Position numbers and translations under genes: made by a program
From: Oscillospiraceae bacterium
GTDB taxonomy: Bacteria > Bacillota > Clostridia > Oscillospirales > Oscillospiraceae
Reading direction: 5' to 3'
DNA length: 7,411 nucleotides
NCBI GenBank assembly: GCA_020025175.1
Contig: JAHHSM010000084.1
Location: 1-7,411 of the forward strand
In this document: positions 6,023-7,411 of the stretch, piece by piece
How positions within the stretch are numbered: position 1 is the stretch's first letter
How the letters are laid out: each line of letters begins with the position of its first letter
The notes under the pieces: generated by a model
What the model saw: the letters and a program-made list of their open reading frames with translations, nothing else
What the model was told of the DNA's origin: nothing
Database searches by the model: none

Positions 6023-6045
6023 TTTTGAAAGCCCATGGAGAAAGA

Positions 6046-7242
6046 GTGAATGGAATGAAGCAGAATTATGATTTTGATACACTGATTGATCGCGGCAGAT
6101 TTGGCGGTGCTGCCAAATGGAATATGATGGAAGAAAAAAAGGCTGATCATGATGTGGGAATTGTCCCATTATCTGTTGCGGATATGGAATTTCAAATCGC
6201 ACCGGAAATTCGTCAAGCACTTAAAAACTATGTTGACACACAAATTCCGGGTTATTCCGCGGCACCAAAAGGATATGCGCAGAGTGTTTGCGCATTTATG
6301 AAGCGACATCACGGATTGGATGTGCGCTCGGAGTATCTGATGCAGACGCCGGGAATCGTATATGCACTGCCGCGTGCGGTACGTGCATTGACGCAGGACG
6401 GTGACGGCGTGATTATTATGACACCTGTGTATTATCCGTTTTATCGTGTGATTCGTCATGCGGGGCGTGTAGTAAAGGAATGTGCACTGATTTATGAAAA
6501 CGGAACATATGCCATTGATTTTGATTTGCTTGAAAAACTTGCAGCAGAGGAAAACAATACAGCACTTTTGATGTGCAGTCCCCATAATCCTGTGGGAAAA
6601 GTGTGGACAGAAGATGAGGTTCGCCGTGTGGCAGAAATCTGCGAAAAGCATCATCTGGGTGTCATTGCTGATGAAATCCACTTTGATTTAGTATTCCCAG
6701 GGCATGAGCACTTCTCCTTCGGTAAACTGGAGGGAGACATTAGGGATCGTCTCATTTTGTGTACGGCACCCAGTAAGACATTTAATTTGGCAGGCATGAA
6801 TCTGAGCAATTTGATTATTTGGAATCCTGAGCTGCGAGAAAAGATGATGAAGCTCTTTTGGCGTGATGGAATGCCTTCACAAAATCCGTTTGGATTTATT
6901 GCCTGCCAAGCGGCATATGACAAGGGAGAAGCATGGTTGGAGGCACTGCTCACTTATCTGAATGGAAATAGGAGCTTTGTGCAGGAATATATTACAGCAA
7001 ACATTCCAAAGCTGTATGCGATACCGTTGGAGGGTACCTATCTTCAATGGATCGATTGTACGAAGCTCGGGCTGAGCAAGGAGGCGTTGGAAAACTTAAT
7101 GCTTGACTATGATTTATTTATGGATGAGGGATATCTTTTTGGAGACGGTGGAATCGGGTTTGAGCGATTGAATCTTGCCTGTCCCAGAAAGGTACTGGAG
7201 GCAGCGATGGAACGCTTGAAAGCTGCCGTGGATAGTTTATAA
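6046..7242 (+). CDS. MalY/PatB family PLP-dependent aminotransferase / cysteine-S-conjugate beta-lyase
   Basis: Fold-type I PLP enzyme of the MalY/PatB group, whose known members cleave C-S bonds of cystathionine or related thioethers (beta-lyase) and are often annotated as aminotransferases. Numbering from GTG 6046 (398 residues): DFDTLIDR near the start, PLSVADMEF, a PGIVYALPRAV segment, MTPVYYPFY, CSPHNPVGKVW with Asn181, ADEIHFDL with the PLP-ring Asp209, the Schiff-base Lys244 in APSKTFNLAGM, and the carboxylate-binding Arg374 in FERLNLAC. Length fits (PatB about 387). The start is uncertain: ATG 6019 overlaps the upstream stop and has AGAAGG before it; GTG 6046 has GGAG at 5-base spacing; ATG 6055 gives the most family-like N-terminus. 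The enzyme class is firm; substrate and physiological role cannot be read from sequence. Confidence 0.93.
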   Translation: MNGMKQNYDFDTLIDRGRFGGAAKWNMMEEKKADHDVGIVPLSVADMEFQIAPEIRQALKNYVDTQIPGYSAAPKGYAQSVCAFMKRHHGLDVRSEYLMQTPGIVYALPRAVRALTQDGDGVIIMTPVYYPFYRVIRHAGRVVKECALIYENGTYAIDFDLLEKLAAEENNTALLMCSPHNPVGKVWTEDEVRRVAEICEKHHLGVIADEIHFDLVFPGHEHFSFGKLEGDIRDRLILCTAPSKTFNLAGMNLSNLIIWNPELREKMMKLFWRDGMPSQNPFGFIACQAAYDKGEAWLEALLTYLNGNRSFVQEYITANIPKLYAIPLEGTYLQWIDCTKLGLSKEALENLMLDYDLFMDEGYLFGDGGIGFERLNLACPRKVLEAAMERLKAAVDSL

Positions 7243-7253
7243 GCATTCACAAA

Positions 7254-7274
7254 TTGTTTACGAATTCGAAACAA
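7254..7274. repeat. Inverted repeat after the PLP enzyme gene
   Basis: TTGTTT at 7254-7259 and AAACAA at 7269-7274 are perfect 6-bp arms. Between them, after one unpaired A, lies the palindrome CGAATTCG. As RNA this is a bulged hairpin beginning 12 bases after the stop, but no U run follows directly, so it is a poor terminator. It could instead be an operator for the next promoter. Confidence 0.4.
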
Positions 7275-7301
7275 ATACTTCATTAATTTTGATGATAATT
7301 A

Positions 7302-7310
7302 TGGTATTCT
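7302..7310 (+). promoter_or_regulatory. Weak candidate promoter for a downstream gene
   Basis: TGGTATTCT resembles an extended -10, but TATTCT has two mismatches to TATAAT and the -35 region is weak. If used, transcription would start near 7317 and run out of the window through a leader of at least 95 bases. Confidence 0.3.
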
Positions 7311-7373
7311 AATCCTGCAAGTAGGAAATCCCCCATTCCCTTCTTGGAATACACTCTCCTTTTGTTTCATAAG

Positions 7374-7394
7374 TATGTGGAAGGCTTTCCCATA
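7374..7394. repeat. Imperfect palindrome near the right edge
   Basis: A 21-base near-palindrome with TATG/CATA outer arms and a GGAAG...TTTCC centre; of ten facing pairs, eight match, one is G-T and one fails. Together with ATTCC/GGAAT at 7335-7350 it suggests a structured leader or operator. The gene it would serve is outside the window. Confidence 0.25.
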
Positions 7395-7411
7395 CAAGAA
7401 TCAGGCAGAAC

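Noticed and set aside
6169..6681. A 170-codon minus-strand frame inside the PLP enzyme gene
   Set aside because: It is a Cys- and His-rich shadow of a well-supported gene, without a start signal or family resemblance.

Overview
The window looks like ordinary chromosome from a Gram-positive Firmicute, most likely of class Clostridia (Oscillospiraceae-like). This is inferred from protein features: the ArgRS signature of the form SANPTGPM-x-IGNARGG, a MurC with the ESCEY form of its central motif, a DUF1934 (YwiB-like) gene next to argS, strong Shine-Dalgarno sites and AT-rich spacers with TATAAT boxes. The genus cannot be fixed by eye. I see no transposase, integrase, phage gene, CRISPR array, tRNA or rRNA.

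Layout. Positions 1-97 hold an intrinsic terminator. On the minus strand, reading right to left, come a three-gene unit murI (glutamate racemase), a DUF1934 protein and argS (arginyl-tRNA synthetase), which ends in a strong hairpin terminator at 2343-2376. After an AT-rich gap of about 250 bases with its own promoter comes murC (UDP-MurNAc-L-alanine ligase). After a second gap of 167 bases with another promoter comes nrdR (repressor of ribonucleotide reductase genes). On the plus strand, divergent from murI, lie a conserved-looking but unrecognised 140-residue protein and a MalY/PatB-type PLP enzyme that overlaps or nearly abuts it. The last 169 bases are non-coding, with inverted repeats and a possible promoter for a gene beyond the window.

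How the genes relate. MurI makes D-glutamate and MurC adds the first amino acid to UDP-MurNAc, so both feed the cytoplasmic branch of peptidoglycan synthesis. ArgRS serves translation and NrdR controls dNTP supply, so the left side is a growth-housekeeping cluster. The plus-strand pair is probably co-translated and may act in sulfur amino acid metabolism, though the role of the first gene is unknown.

Most notable points. A good match to the NrdR operator lies over the predicted start point of nrdR itself, suggesting autoregulation. The ArgRS HIGH motif reads TIGN, lacking both histidines. The most probable murI start is a TTG whose ribosome binding site begins inside an upstream in-frame ATG codon. 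The 140-residue protein is the only gene whose function is truly open. I found no convincing new multi-gene system here.
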